From the NCBI GenBank assembly GCA_963693365.1, contig CAVNZM010000001.1, forward strand, positions 8,990,001 to 9,054,000: a DNA stretch of 64,000 nt. The letters run 5' to 3'. Positions 12,848-28,000 of the stretch are shown here, in pieces (positions within the stretch are counted from its first letter, which is position 1; each line of letters starts with the position of its first letter). The position numbers and the translations under genes were made by a program. Source of the DNA: Amoebidium appalachense (taxonomy: Eukaryota; Ichthyosporea). The notes under the pieces were generated by a model that worked only from the letters and a program-made list of their open reading frames with translations, was not told the DNA's origin and searched no databases.

Positions 12848-14409
12848 GAACTCACCGTTTCCTCATTCCATCACTGCAGATGCCAGTTTCCTATTGGCTC
12901 TTCCCACGGAGATACTGTGTGCAATAACCCAGTACCTGGGCCTCTACGATCGAATCGCCCTATCGTCAACATGTCGCCGCCTTCACTCAGTTTCCACCAA
13001 TCAGCAGGCAGGGGACGTCACCATAAAATTCGGGCCCGGCATGATCGCACGGCGCAAATCCTGGAGCAGTGTCCTTTCATTTTTGCAGCGGTGGGACCCT
13101 GTCCTGGCCGGGATCGAAATCGATTTACGCGACCAGGATGATGAATGTCTGCGCACGTACGACATCTTTGTTACAACCCTGGCCACGTACCTCGCCACGT
13201 GCAAACTTCCAAAATTCAGGAGATTTGCGCTTTACGCTCATCTCGCACACCGCAACCAGCCAGGCTATGGCGTGGAGAGTAAATTTGGACTGCACTCCGA
13301 CTGCGCGATTTCGAGCTTTGATTTCTTTTTCGATACCGTTGGCAAGATTGAGATTCTGGAGTTGATGTTTACGCTCCCCCAGGGTGTGCAAACATAGGAC
13401 CTTATGCCCTCAGACTACACCGGCGAGTATGTTCTTAAGGCGTTGGAACACTGTCTAAATATGGAAAGCCTTGCCATATCCGGCGTCAAGCGTGCGGAAG
13501 GGCTCTGTTCTGAGCCACAAGGATGTTTGGACGCACAAAACGGAACGCAGTGTGGCTACACCAGTCTCATCTTGCGAGAGATTTATTTGCGCGATGTATT
13601 CGGGGATCACTGTTCGACCCTGTTTGAGCATGCGCCATTTGTGGAGGTCTATTGGGCGGAAATCGGCAGCGATAAATGGGACCAAGCAAGATCGCAATTT
13701 GGGACACACTGCCAGTTATCCAAAGGCATATCTCGTCCACCCTCACTGATTTGTATATCCACGTGCTGAAAGAGAACAACCAATCACTCGCACCGGGGGG
13801 TTTAGCGCTTGATTTTTCGTGCCTCTCCCAGTTTCCGGTGTTAAAATGCCTCGAAATTTGGTGCGGCGATTTTCTTCTTCCGCGCATCCCGACACTTGTA
13901 TTTCTCCAAGTATACTGCCCCAAGGGAACAGCAGACATTTCGAATGTGTCGGTGTGTAGCAAACTGCAGCATTTTGAGATTTCAAGCGGTAGGGGTTTTA
14001 TCGGAAATATGATCGAGATAACCAGCCCGAAGATCGAATCCATTATGCTCGTGGGAGGCAATAAAGACGTTCTTAGTCAGCCCATTCTTCGGCTGCCGCT
14101 CTCCGATTATCCAAAATTGTACATTCTGAGATTGATGGATATCATTATCACGACGCTAGGAAAAACTCCCAAAGACCGACGGGAAACACGGATGATATTT
14201 GTAGGGATTGTTGATTGTCCTGCGCTCGCGGACATATCGGCTCTGAGCGCATGGTCTCTCCCACCCAAAGAGGATTTCCATGTCAGTGGGGATCTGCCCA
14301 GTGTTCCTGAGGGGCCCGCGGCCTACGAGTGGCTGCAAACCCTGGCAGGTAAGAGTCTTTTATATGGCCCTTAGAGTTTTGAATGTACGTGGGGTCAAAT
14401 GTGAAGCCG

Positions 14410-14440
<31 letters not shown>

Positions 14441-14460
14441 GTTGTTGTTGTTGTGTGTGT

Positions 14461-14505
<45 letters not shown>

Positions 14506-14778
14506 CTGTCGCAAGCGTTGGTGTGTGAAAAGAAGGAGGGCAGGAGGGGTGGGGGGTGGAGGGGTCGAGGTCTGAAATTTTTTTGTAATTGCTAGGATTT
14601 TGTGCACACACTCACAGTATTGCGACGGGTGATTTGTTTCTCTTGGTGACTGATGATGGTCAGGGTGTGTGTGTGTACGAGCGCGCATTCGTGCCCGCAT
14701 TCGTGCATGCGTGCGTGCGTGCGTACGTACGTACGTGGGTGCGTGTCTGTCTGTTTTTTTCTTTTTCTTTTTTTTTTT

Positions 14779-14809
<31 letters not shown>

Positions 14810-15543
14810 GGGGGCCGTTAGGGGGATTCAATATTGTGCTCTAAGCAAATTAAAAACGGGAGCTGTTAATCGATCAAGGTCAATGGAGACCCATAGGTCT
14901 AAAGGTTCATGGTCTGGGGTTCTTATGCTCACATGGTGCAAATTTAACTTAAGGTACAGGAAAAGGTCATGTGGCAATGGTCCTCTCCCCCCCCCCCCCC
15001 CCCCCCCTTCCCCCCTTCCCCCCTCTCTCTCTCTCCCCTCCCCTCTCCCCCTCCCCCCCTCCTACCCTTAAATCGATCGTTACTTATAGGTAGGGTAGTT
15101 CGTGAAGTGCCTTGATAAAGTTTTTAAGGTCCAGAACAAGAAACGTGTAATGCGTAGTTTGTGCCAGATGAACTGTGGGATATTCGTTATTTGTACAAAG
15201 TAGAGTGTGAGAGGTAGGAAGTGGGTACTGGGCCTCATGCATATGGGCCAACAGGTGTGCTTATCAATAATACCAAGTCTTACTATTGCATTGGTTTTTC
15301 ATGTTCCATTCATGCACGTGTTCGTACGTACATGGGTTCACACCCGCGCTCTTTTGCACCTATACGCACGTACAAGCACACACGCACAAATACACGCGCT
15401 TGCACGTGCATTGTGGCTTGCGCACACAGGCCGCATGTGCAGACGCACATACACATGCGTGACACACGCACGCACACATACCCTGTGCACACGCACATGC
15501 ACGCCCACGCGTGCGCGCACACACGCACTCACGCGCGTGCGTG

Positions 15544-15583
<40 letters not shown>

Positions 15584-15746
15584 CACACACACACACACAC
15601 AATGGCTCACAGGGAGTAGGTCGGTCGAGGGAGCCTAAGAGCCCTGCATGCAGTGACGTCATTCAATTTGGGTCAGTATTAATGGGACGCCACAAAGTAG
15701 CAACAATCACAACCAACCCGTTGAGATTTACATACTCAACTTTTTA

Positions 15747-15788
<42 letters not shown>

Positions 15789-15841
15789 CCCCTCCCCCTC
15801 TCCGCCCCATCCCAACCACACACACACACACACACGAACAT

Positions 15842-15997
<156 letters not shown>

Positions 15998-16269
15998 CGC
16001 TTGATAAACCCTTCGGGCACTACATCACACACACCACCAGCTGTACCATCTTAGATTCAAAAATTAGAGTTTATATTAGAGTATAGGTGGTGAGTGCGGC
16101 TGTGCATAAATCTTTTGTGGTGGCGCTGGCAAACGTTAATATTGTCAAAAAATTTGGACCGATTTATTTTCGCTGGTTAGAATCACGGTGTGTATATTTG
16201 CGTTGAATTCGGTGGTTTGCCTTTGCAAGGTTTGATTACATCTCGATTGTACGGTAGGTGGTTGCAGGG

Positions 16270-18290
<2,021 letters not shown>

Positions 18291-18296
18291 ATTCTG

Positions 18297-18372
18297 ATTG
18301 GTAATCCTAGAACCCAAATTTGGCGTTATTCTGTTGGGAGGCCAATGAACGCACGTCGTGAACTGAACCAAT
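18297..18372 (+). promoter_or_regulatory. Cluster of three CCAAT boxes upstream of the secreted-protein gene
   Basis: ATTGG at 18297-18301, TTTGGCG at 18319-18325, CCAAT at 18342-18346 and CCAAT at 18368-18372 lie in unique, repeat-free DNA about 0.85 kb upstream of the ATG at 19203. A pyrimidine tract ending CACTAAG near 19038 could be the acceptor of a 5' UTR intron, which would bring this cluster close to a transcription start. The role is inferred. Confidence 0.35.
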
Positions 18373-19202
18373 CAAACGGTGGCACTTTGAAAGTAAACTC
18401 TGCGCCGCTGCTAGCGGGTATTTCTGCAATACCCAAACCACAAATATGTTTTAGCTGCAAAAATAGTGTACCTATAAATAATCTTTCTTTTATAATGCAA
18501 CGAATAAGTGCATCTTGTAAGTACATATTTGTGCGCTGGACATTTCTGGTTACCATTTTGAATTTAGCCTCGCATTCCTCAGCAGTTGTGTAACAGTCAA
18601 GCAACCAATTAAATTACGGCTTGCTGGAAGCATGCAAATGCTTTTATAGAATGCATATGGGGGATGGAGCAGAAGGTTCCTTGTTCTATAAATGCATTAA
18701 AACATGCTTTCAGAGCCACATCAAAATTTTCGACCTAGAATAAAACATAAAAAGCCTTACCTAATATCAAGACGTCCAGTTTTAATTTGTTTTCATAATT
18801 ATATTCACAAAATATCACTCACGTAGCCAAATTCCTTGATGCTGAAATATTTTGCACCCCCTCATTGCCTGCGCTCGCGTACATCAAAAACACAACTCCG
18901 CACCAGAGCCAGTTCAGTTTACGCTTTCGAGTGTCTCATACACAGCGAATACAACACGCACAAAACCCGAACGCAGCTTTCAAAAAGCTACCTACTTTTC
19001 TTTGCTTTACCCGTCCTTATTTCCATCTCTCTCACTAAGTCGATCCAACTGAAGCGATCAACACACAAACACAACCCGACGCACTACTGCCAAGACGTGT
19101 GTTCAAGCTACATGTGCAACTTACAATCCTAAGCGAAGATCTCTTTTATCTTGCACGTCGACATTTCTCACACCACACTCTAATAGAAAAGAACAACCAA
19201 AA

Positions 19203-20144
19203 ATGAAGTCTTTGTTTGTCCTCTCTCTCGCTGCTTTTGCAGCCGCTCTCCCCTCAGGACACGTCTCTTCTGACACCGTCGACGGGGGGGAGGAAGCCGC
19301 CAACCACCACATCGAACGGAGGTGGGGTGAAAGCCGTGAGGCGGTCACCTGTTCCTTCTGGAAATGGAGCAACGCCGAGGTCCTTGGTGTTGGTTGTCGT
19401 TGGGTCTACAACAAGAGTTGCTGGTTGAACGAAAACGGCGAAGACTCATCCGCGAGCGGCTACTGCAACAGACAGACATGCTGCGCCCCTTACCCACCAA
19501 CGGAGGGTCCCGTCAAGGACGTTTTCCGGTACACGTGCGCACGGTATTTGGCCGAGTCTGGCACCGAGTGTATGGGCCAGCTTGTCTCCGACGCAAATTA
19601 CGTGCTGACAATGCACAATTGCAGCTGGGGGACCACCCAGTTCGTCAACTATGGTCTTCCCGTGTGCTCGGAGGATTTCTGCTGCCAGTGGGTTGTTATC
19701 CCTTACTACATCACCGGCGAGAACAGCAACCCCGACTTTAATCCCAACCCGAATAAGCAGCCGCTGCCGAACTCCCCTCACTCCGTCGACGAGAGCGTGA
19801 AGAAGGCCGGAGAGGTTGCCATTTTGGAAGAGAATTATCTCCTCACCCAGCCGGGTAACTGGCGCAGTCTTCAGAAACCGGGTACCGTCCCCCCGCCTAC
19901 GATTGGTGGGACTCGTCCTGTCCCCCCTGCCCCCCAGACTCCCCAGGATACGTTTGGTCCGAGTAACGCCGAAGCTGTGCAGCTGCCTCCCCTTAACTCT
20001 ACGGCAGCCGGGGCTAGGGTGGCGGCCAGGGGCATGAGCTTGGATGGGGACGAGCAGGTGACTGATCAGGCGGCGGCGGTGGCGGATGTGGTTTCGGATG
20101 GGGCGGTCCATTACGGTGCCATGGCGGGAAAATACGACCAATGA
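19203..20144 (+). CDS. Secreted protein with two tandem six-cysteine repeats
   Basis: Intronless, 313 aa. Residues 1-16 form a clear signal peptide (MKSLFVLSLAAFAAAL), and a dibasic ERRW at 38-41 may be a propeptide cleavage site. The Cys-rich region has two repeats: Cys 50, 65, 73, 88, 93, 94 and Cys 112, 123, 140, 155, 160, 161. Both share the spacing C-x14-C-x4-CC at the end, so a duplicated disulphide domain is likely. Possible N-glycosylation sites are NKS (70-72), NCS (139-141) and NST (265-267). Residues 171-260 are Pro/Asn-rich, and the C-terminus has no membrane anchor or GPI signal. Probably an extracellular or cell-wall protein. I do not recognise the family. The start is chosen for the signal peptide and an A-rich context (CCAAAAATG). 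Coding composition is balanced and the gene is free of repeats. Confidence 0.85.
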   Translation: MKSLFVLSLAAFAAALPSGHVSSDTVDGGEEAANHHIERRWGESREAVTCSFWKWSNAEVLGVGCRWVYNKSCWLNENGEDSSASGYCNRQTCCAPYPPTEGPVKDVFRYTCARYLAESGTECMGQLVSDANYVLTMHNCSWGTTQFVNYGLPVCSEDFCCQWVVIPYYITGENSNPDFNPNPNKQPLPNSPHSVDESVKKAGEVAILEENYLLTQPGNWRSLQKPGTVPPPTIGGTRPVPPAPQTPQDTFGPSNAEAVQLPPLNSTAAGARVAARGMSLDGDEQVTDQAAAVADVVSDGAVHYGAMAGKYDQ

Positions 20145-20678
20145 TTGGTCGGACGTGGTGGGGGTTCTTGCAATTTTGATTGCGGTTAATTAGAAATGAA
20201 GAGTTTTTCCCCACCTTTTTCATCTGCTTGGTGTTTGCATATGCTACTGTGTAGCAAAATAGTTTTACGGATTTTTAGTGCCTGCTGAAAGAGCCAAACG
20301 CAACAATCTCAAAAACGAAAAAAGTAGAGGGAAAAAAGAGAGAAAAAGAGGGAAAGGTATCAAGAAAGAAAAGAAGGTCCAACCATTGTGAGCTAGAAAT
20401 TTTTCACAGCGGGGCTCTTCTTGTTTTATGCAGGCTGGTACTTGCACTTTTCATGAGCAAAGCATTCTAGGTGATACGAGTCTTAACCCGGCTCATTCAA
20501 CATCATAGCATTTTAGGAACCATTTTTGGAGTTAGCCCAACACATATTTTGAAGCCAACTGAGAATGTGCACGTTTCTGTGAACGGCGTTGTCTTTAGAA
20601 AAAAACAAAACGGAAACCTGAAAAGACTGCTTTGAAGGCTGTGGTGTAGCACGTTACTGCTGTTGCAACAGCAACCAT

Positions 20679-20722
<44 letters not shown>

Positions 20723-20880
20723 TGTGTTTGTATTTCTGTGTGCAATGTGTGTTGTGTGTGTGGGGCGGAGAGGGGGGTGGGGGGGGAGAATAGCCGTCAG
20801 AAATGAATTAAAACTCCTTTTCTTTTCCAAGAGGTTTCTGGCCGTACGCGTGGTGATGGCGTGTGTATGGAGGGGGGGAA

Positions 20881-20918
<38 letters not shown>

Positions 20919-21259
20919 ATGCCCGTCAGAGTTTGAGGGTGGGTGGGTGGGTGGGTGGGTGGGTGGGGGGGGGGGGGGGGGGGGGGGGGGGGTATACGCG
21001 TCAGAAAAGGTAACGTGTTTCTCAAGAGGTGATGGTGGTGATGTGTATGTGGTGGTGAGGTGGAGGGGTGGGGGGGCAGAAGGGTGGGAAGCTGGGTGGG
21101 GGAGGGGAGGAGGAACTGAAGGGGAGAGCTAGCACGAGCACAAACTGGGAGGATTGCGAGACCATATGCATGAGCCTTTAGCTGAGCGGTGCCGAGGAGG
21201 AATTAAAGGAGACCAGTAAACACATACAGATCCCCCCCCCCCCCCCCCCCCCCTTATCC

Positions 21260-21334
<75 letters not shown>

Positions 21335-21690
21335 GGAAAGAAAGAAAGAAAGAAAAGGGAAAAAAAATTAAATGAAAAAATATGGAAAAAATCTCTCTCC
21401 TGAGAGAGGAAAACGAGAAGGAAAACCACTGGCCATGGATGCCCGTTTATTGCTTGTAGTTTCCCGAAAACTTTAAAGGATAAAGGCGAATGCATTTGGC
21501 TGTGGCTGTGGTTGCGGTGCGTGTGCGTTTGTGGTGCACGTGATGGTAGTGATGGCGCCGGGTGGTGTACACGTGTGTGTGGGGTGGGCCTGGGTGGGTG
21601 GGAGTGGTAGGTGGGTAGGTGGGTGTTTGTGGGGGGGCAGGGGGAGGATGGGTGAGGGGGGGAGGGGGGGGGGGGGGGGGGGGAAGGGGC

Positions 21691-21736
<46 letters not shown>

Positions 21737-21974
21737 GTTTCTGCTCTATTGGAAAACATCTAGGGGAATTTGGGGAGCGCGTCTGCGTGTGTGGACAGAA
21801 GAATGCTTCTACTGGAGATTTGGGCAGGAACGAGTCTCAAGGCTCCATGGTGCACTGCAGGTGCTATGGGCCACTGGCAGGCATGATGACAAGAGTGATC
21901 ACCTGTGGTGGTACGTGCACATGCATTATTAGTGGTGGCCGGTTAAAAACGTTAACTATACTGTGCCTGTATGT

Positions 21975-22054
<80 letters not shown>

Positions 22055-23400
22055 ACGTGTGTGTGTGTGTGTGTGTGTATGTGTGTGTTTGGGGGGGGGG
22101 GGGGGGTGGGGGGTGGGGCTAGGGGGGAAGGGAGGGGAGGAGGGAGGTAAATTACTCTCGTATCACTGCCTGAGCTTTTCTTTAATGTATTCACTTGAAG
22201 AAGGCCAATCATATAGACGAAGCCTCGCCCGATGTCCCTACCGGTAGTACTAGTAACGCCAAGGTACTAGCCCTGTATTTGTTTATTGATTCAAACCCGA
22301 CTTAGGATACGGCTAGAACTGTTTTTTTTTCTTTTCTTTCCCTTTTTTTTTTTTGTGTTGTGGGTGGGTGGGGGTGGGGTTGGGTAGGTGGGTGGGTGGG
22401 TGGGTGGGGGGGGGGGGGAGGAAGGCCCTGAGGTGGGTGGGTGGGTGCACGTGGGTTGGGGGGGGGGGGGGGGGGGGGGGGAGGGAGGGGGGCGGGCGGG
22501 TAAGGGGGGAGAGGGGGATGGATTAGGAAAGGCATATTCAGCCCCGGCACGAACAACGAGTACTTCATATGTGTATGTATTCACTTCTAATTGACCAGTT
22601 ACTGTACACCTTGCTTCCAAACTGCCGCCTATTTTGAAAGGCTTCTACGTTCAGAGCAAGCAACCAAATTAAAAAAAGCGTGCTGTGAGTTTACGTATAA
22701 ACGTAATGACATCTCTAAGTCACAGCCACATAAATTCCAATAAACATTTATCAACTGCGCAACCGATGTTAATAAATAAAGTAATTCTTCCCTAACGATA
22801 ACCCGGAATATTGCATTCTATCTTAATCAACACCCCTACATCTTATGGGAAGCAGCAACAACTTTCTTTTAGTAATCTTCCCAGTTGTTTTGTTGGCCCT
22901 TCCTGGACCTAACTCAACTACTGTCTTCCCCCTCCTTTTTGTCTCATCTTCCTGATTCAGTGTCTGTTTCGAGGATAAATGGCTCGAGGATATCCAGCAG
23001 CAGATGAAAGTGTTCTGCACGTGCGAATTTTATACTTTTGACCGTGACGATTATTCGAAGATGAATGGTTCGAGGATAGCCGGCAGCCGGTGAATCTTGA
23101 AACATACTGCATGTGCGGTTTCTGTAAGGGTGGGTATTAGGTTCAATCAGTGGAACGCCGTGTACTAGCGTAAGATGTGTGCCAGGTTCAATGAGTGGAG
23201 CATCGTGCACCAGTTCAGTGCCAGATGCGAGTGCTGTTGGTGTCTAGGACACGGCTCTCTTCCCATATTTTTTCCTGTTTGTGCAACTCTATGCACATGT
23301 GGGCGCAAGCATCTGTGAAACATGTGCATACAGAAGCAAAAACACTGCTGGGACGAAGGGGGAAATGAAGGTGAGGGGCGGATTGGGAAAAGGGGGGAGG
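20145..23400. other. Intergenic region, simple repeats and unique AT-rich DNA
   Basis: No gene recognised. A 7-bp inverted repeat (GACCAAT/ATTGGTC) overlaps the stop codon of the preceding gene. (GT)n occurs at 20682-20720 and 21978-22053, with long G tracts at 20880-20990 and 21660-21733. A C-then-A block at 21230-21310 mirrors T-then-G blocks elsewhere. The stretch 22550-22930 is unique and AT-richer, without a supported exon. Confidence 0.55.
22960..23225. repeat. Short imperfect direct repeats in an otherwise unique block
   Basis: Two diverged copies of about 77 bp share GGATAAATGGCTCGAGGATA-like and CTGCAYGTGCG-like segments (starting near 22968 and 23045). Two copies of about 45 bp share AGGTTCAATSAGTGGA (near 23138 and 23182). 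On the minus strand the region is open for 88 codons and reads as repeats (APLIEP / VPLIEP). I cannot tell coding from non-coding here. Confidence 0.45.
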
Positions 23401-23421
23401 GAGGGCGAGAGACGGGGGGGG

Positions 23422-23574
23422 TTTGAATGCGTCATGAGGTACGAAGTACACAAGAACAAACGGATAACACGATGCAAAATGCAAGCCATACATAAAGAGT
23501 ATGCATAATAAGCAGAGCCCATCCTCAGGGGGGGCCCATGTCATCCACAGTACCCGAGTTTCGACCTATTCACC
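23422..23574 (+). repeat. Dispersed repeat, 153-bp copy (plus orientation)
   Basis: Starts TTTGAATGCGTCA after a G tract, contains AAGCAGAGCCCATCCTCAGG and a GGGCCC centre, and ends CGACCTATTCACC. A 153-bp inverted copy at 53524-53676 is about 95% identical by eye, 30 kb away. No coding capacity and no clear terminal inverted repeats. Confidence 0.8.
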
Positions 23575-23783
23575 TCGTCAACGAAACCCAACTCAGATAC
23601 TGTGCGAGAGAGGGGGGGGGGGGGGGGAGGTGGGGAGGGGGGGGAAAGGGGGCGGAGGGGAAGAGGAGGAAAGTGGGGAGGGGCGGGGCAGGATGCCAGG
23701 GGAGGGGGAGGAGGAGGAAGCAGATTGTATGGGAAGGGACGTGTGTGTGGTGGAGATGGGCCAGGGCCCGCAGGGTGAGGGGG

Positions 23784-23817
<34 letters not shown>

Positions 23818-23915
23818 GAAAGCGAGAGATGGGGGGCAAGGGGAGAAAGGGGGGGGGGGGGGGGGGGGGGGGGGGGTGGTGAGGGAAGACTGAGACAGAA
23901 GAGGGTTGAAGGTGT

Positions 23916-23946
<31 letters not shown>

Positions 23947-24100
23947 GGGGGGGATGAGACGATGGGTATGTAAAATAATTGCATGCTTGCTTATATATGC
24001 CACAACTTACGTGCCAAGGGGACGAAAGACTTGTACTGACACCGATGACATCAATGACTGCAAGGTTCCTGGGCCCCCTCAACAGGCCTGCGCTCTGTGG

Positions 24101-24182
<82 letters not shown>

Positions 24183-24388
24183 CTTTGTGAGTGCATACGT
24201 CCGTGCGTGCAGGAGCGTGTGGGTATTAACACATGTACGTGTGATTGGGTGTGCGAGAGAGCACGTTCAATGATTGAACACGAAAGTCAGGGTCTACTAG
24301 ACACATCATCTGCAGTTTGTTTACACGTGCCTTACATATTTTTTTTCAATTTATATACCTGAACGTGTGTCATCCCTCCCCTCCCCCT

Positions 24389-24427
<39 letters not shown>

Positions 24428-24903
24428 TTTTTTATGTGCTTGGACGTGTCTCATTATTTTTATATATACTCCGTATCTCATTTTGTTTTTCGTTATTTAA
24501 ATCCTTGCACGTGTATGACCATACAGCCCGCTTCGAGGTTCCGAACGATAAAAACCCATATCTCACAGTCAATCTATCAGAATGTGGTCTCTCTCTCCCT
24601 CCCTCCCTCCCTCCCTCCCTCCCTCCCCTCCCTCCCTCCTTCCCTCCCTCCCTCCCTCCCTCCCTCCCTCCCTCTGTCTGTCCCAAAAATTAAATGATAA
24701 CATTTCTCCCTCAAAGACCTTTCGAGGCCCCACTGTGACTGACCGCTCCCCTTTTTCCAGCCCCCCCCCCCCCCCCCCCCCCCCCCTCCCCACCCTCTAC
24801 CACCATCACCACCAACAAAACACATGCATTCCTCATCCCCCCCCCCTCCCCCCCCCTCCCCCCCCCCCCCGGAGCCCCTTCCCCCTCTCCCCCTTCCCCC
24901 CCC

Positions 24904-25066
<163 letters not shown>

Positions 25067-28000
25067 GCACACACGCACGCACACACATGCACACGCATGC
25101 ACAACCCCAGCACCACCACCAATACCAAAGGGAAACAAAGCCATCCTTGCCACATTACTATGTGTGTGTGTGGGCAAAAACCTAATCTTCACTAAAGATA
25201 ATCAAACCATCACCCCTCCTCCCATTGACCCCCCTGCCCGTCTTTTCTTCATGTACCACATTAGGCAATCCCTCCTTCCCCTCCCCCCTCCCCCCCCCCC
25301 CCTCCCCCCCCCGCACACACACACACACAAACACACAAGAGACACACAAGCCTATGCCACAACACCCCAAGCCCCTATCCTCCCCCTCCCCCCCCCTCCC
25401 CCCCCCCCCCCCCCCCCCCCCCCCACCCTCCCTCTTCATCCCTGCATCTCTCTCTCTTCATGTTATTTTCCGACACAGCAACTGAAAAAACAAAGAAAAA
25501 ATACATGATGCATACCCTAGGTGACCCCACGTATACACACGTTGGGAGTTCTTGGGGCCAATCAATCAGAAGACCTTTACCTGCCAGGTTCTGAAGCCAT
25601 TCGTAGACCGATGACCCCTCAGGAGTATTGGGCAGATTCACGCTGACATGAAATTTGGATTTGGGTGGGAGAGGCCACGCGCTCAATGCCGAAATATCTG
25701 CGAGCGCAGGACAACGTCCGATCCTTACATATCGCAGCAGGTTTTCCCGTCGATCTTCCGGAATTCTTCCGAGTGTCGCGATGTTGACATCTTCCAAATG
25801 CAGTACTCGCAATCTCGGATGATTGGCCAGCGACAGCTGAAGAATGGGTTGCGTTTCCACAGCCCTTCTTCCTCGAGCTCCCGCTACAAGTATGGATTCG
25901 ATCTTCGGGCCAATTATTTTGATCGCATTTCCGATTAGCCTCTTACCGCCCAACACACCAAGATGCACCAGATTGTCGCACACCGACACATTTGAAATGT
26001 CGAGGGTTCCCTTGGGGCAGTATACCTGGAGGGATTCAAGCGTGGGGATGGGCGGAAGAAGAAAATCGCCGCAACAAATTTCGAGGCAAAGACTTTCGAG
26101 AGTGGGGACGCGCGGAAGTGAGAAATAACTGCAAAAAATCTGAATGTCCTTTAAGACCGGAAACTGCCACATGCACGAAAATTCAAGCGCCAAACCCCCC
26201 GAAATGGTGCGGCTGGCTGGGGCGTTTGAGAACGTTGATATACAAATGAGTGAGGGTGGACGAGATATACTTTTGGATAGCCGGGAGAGCGCTCCAGATG
26301 TGTGATTCCGATTGGTCCCAATTCTCGCTGATCATCTCCGCATTGTACCGCGCCACAAACGGCGCGTGCGCAAGCAGTACCGAAATGGCCCCGAATGTGT
26401 CGCACACAGAAATCTTTATCAAACCGCTCCGCGTGTGACTGCACGGGGTTTCGTTCCGTTTTCCCGAACACGCTCGTAGCTTGGTGCAAAGCACACCCGC
26501 AAGCGTGACACCGGAGATTGAAAGATCGACAATGTTTGGACAGTGTCGCCACGCCATAAGAACATAGTTACCGGTGTAGTTTGGGGGCCGGGATTCCCCT
26601 GTTCTTTCATCCCCGGGGTGCGAAAAATTCAACTCAAGCACCTTCAGTTTCGTTCCGATTGTCTCAAAAAAGAAACGAAAACTCGACCTTGCAACATCCG
26701 TTCGTAGCCCGCTTTGCCTGTGATCGACATGAGCGTCAAGCGCAAATCGCTTGAGATTTGGAAGTTCACACGTGCCCAGGCATGTGGCCAGGGTTGTAAC
26801 GAAAAACGGGAATGTGCGCAAAAATTCATCGTGCTGGTCGCGTAAATCTATTTCGATCCCGGCCAGGACAAGGTCCCAGCGCTGTAAAAATAAAAGAACA
26901 CTGCTCCAATATTGGCGCCGTGCGATCTTGTCGGGCCCGAATTTTATGGTGACGCCGCCTGCCTGTTGGTTGGTGGAAACTGAGCGAAGGCGGCGACATG
27001 TTGACGATAGGGCGATTCGATCGTAGAGGCCCAGGTACTGGGTTATTGCACACAGTATCTCCGTGGGAAGAGCCAATAGGAAACTGGCATCTGCAGTGAT
27101 GGAATGAGGAAAGGGTGAGTGGATGTGGGGTGTGTGTGTTTGTGTGTGTTGGGGGGGGCGGGGTGGAGGGGGGGGGATGGGTAGGTGTGCAGGTGGTGTG
27201 GTATTAACGGTTGGGGTGGTTTGTAAAGTCTGTAGGAGGGAGGGAAGGGGAGGAGGGGAGGGGGGCGGACAGAGAGGGGGGTGGGTGGGTGGGTGGGGGG
27301 TGGGTGGGGGGGGGGGGGGGGGGGAACGAGGGCTGAATTCTGCGGGACAGATAATGTGGCGAAGGGGTACAATACATAGAATCAACGAATAGCTAGATGA
27401 AGGGGTGAGCCGGGAAGGTGTGTGTGTGTGGGGGGGGGGGGGGGGGGGGGGGGGGGGAGGGTTTTGATTGAGGTAGGAATTTGAATGTGAGAAAAAGAGG
27501 GCGGCCGGTTGGAATGGGAAGTATTAAAAAGGTGGAAGGCATTAAATACTTGTTAGAAACGTGGGGGAAGGGGGAGGAGGGGGGGGTCCTGGGAGGGGAG
27601 AGCGCAGGGGGGGGAGGGGGGGGGGGGAGGGGGGGGGGGATGGAAGAAGTGCATATTCTACTGTGCTGTCGATTGTGGTTTTCGGGGAAAGGGGGGAACT
27701 GAAAAGGGGGGGGGGGGGGGGGGGGACACATTCAAAGAGGGATACGAATTTAGGATGGCTTGAAATCGAATGGCTGTAGTGATGAAGGCGTGTTGGTGTG
27801 TGCGTGTGTTTAAACGGGGAGGGGAGAGGGGGGGGGAGGGGAGGGGGGGGGGGGGGGGGGGGGGGCCGGGCGGTTATTTTGGTTGCACAGTTGCGGGTGA
27901 GCATAAGGTGAGTATAGGGAAGGGCAGACAGTATCAATCGAGTGTCAATAAAGGACGTGGTGCAACAACACAACGCAATACAAAAAGAGTGTATGAACGG

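Larger units (their letters stand above)
9382..15638 (+). pseudogene. F-box/LRR gene copy B, disrupted, two first exons
   Basis: Exon 1a is 9382-9439 (MMEEKESSPEGSSAGDSCE) and ends in phase 1 at GTGGGC. Exon 2 is 12880-14348 and exon 3 is 15613-15638. The junction codon G|AT gives Asp, so exon 1 reads straight into the F-box exon. The F-box (LPTEILCAITQYLGLYDRI) is followed by about 400 residues of Leu-rich sequence ending YEWLQTLAG at a GTAAGA donor. Lesions: TGG to TAG at 13395-13397 (copy D keeps Trp), loss of one base near 13694, and CAA to TAA at 15636-15638, which shortens the tail. Intron 1 is about 3.4 kb because its 5' part, including exon 1, is duplicated (see 10913-10967). Intron 2 runs from T/G-rich to (CA)n. 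Confidence 0.75.

Noticed and set aside
12894-13397. Start of F-box copy B at an internal Met (MALPTEIL-like reading)
   Set aside because: The internal ATG is absent or out of frame in the other copies. The acceptor ATCACTGCAG and the in-phase first exon explain the N-terminus better.
23560-23574. GAGTTTCGACC in the dispersed repeat as a pol III B box
   Set aside because: It is one base off the consensus on either strand, and no A box at suitable distance was found, so a tRNA-derived SINE is not supported.
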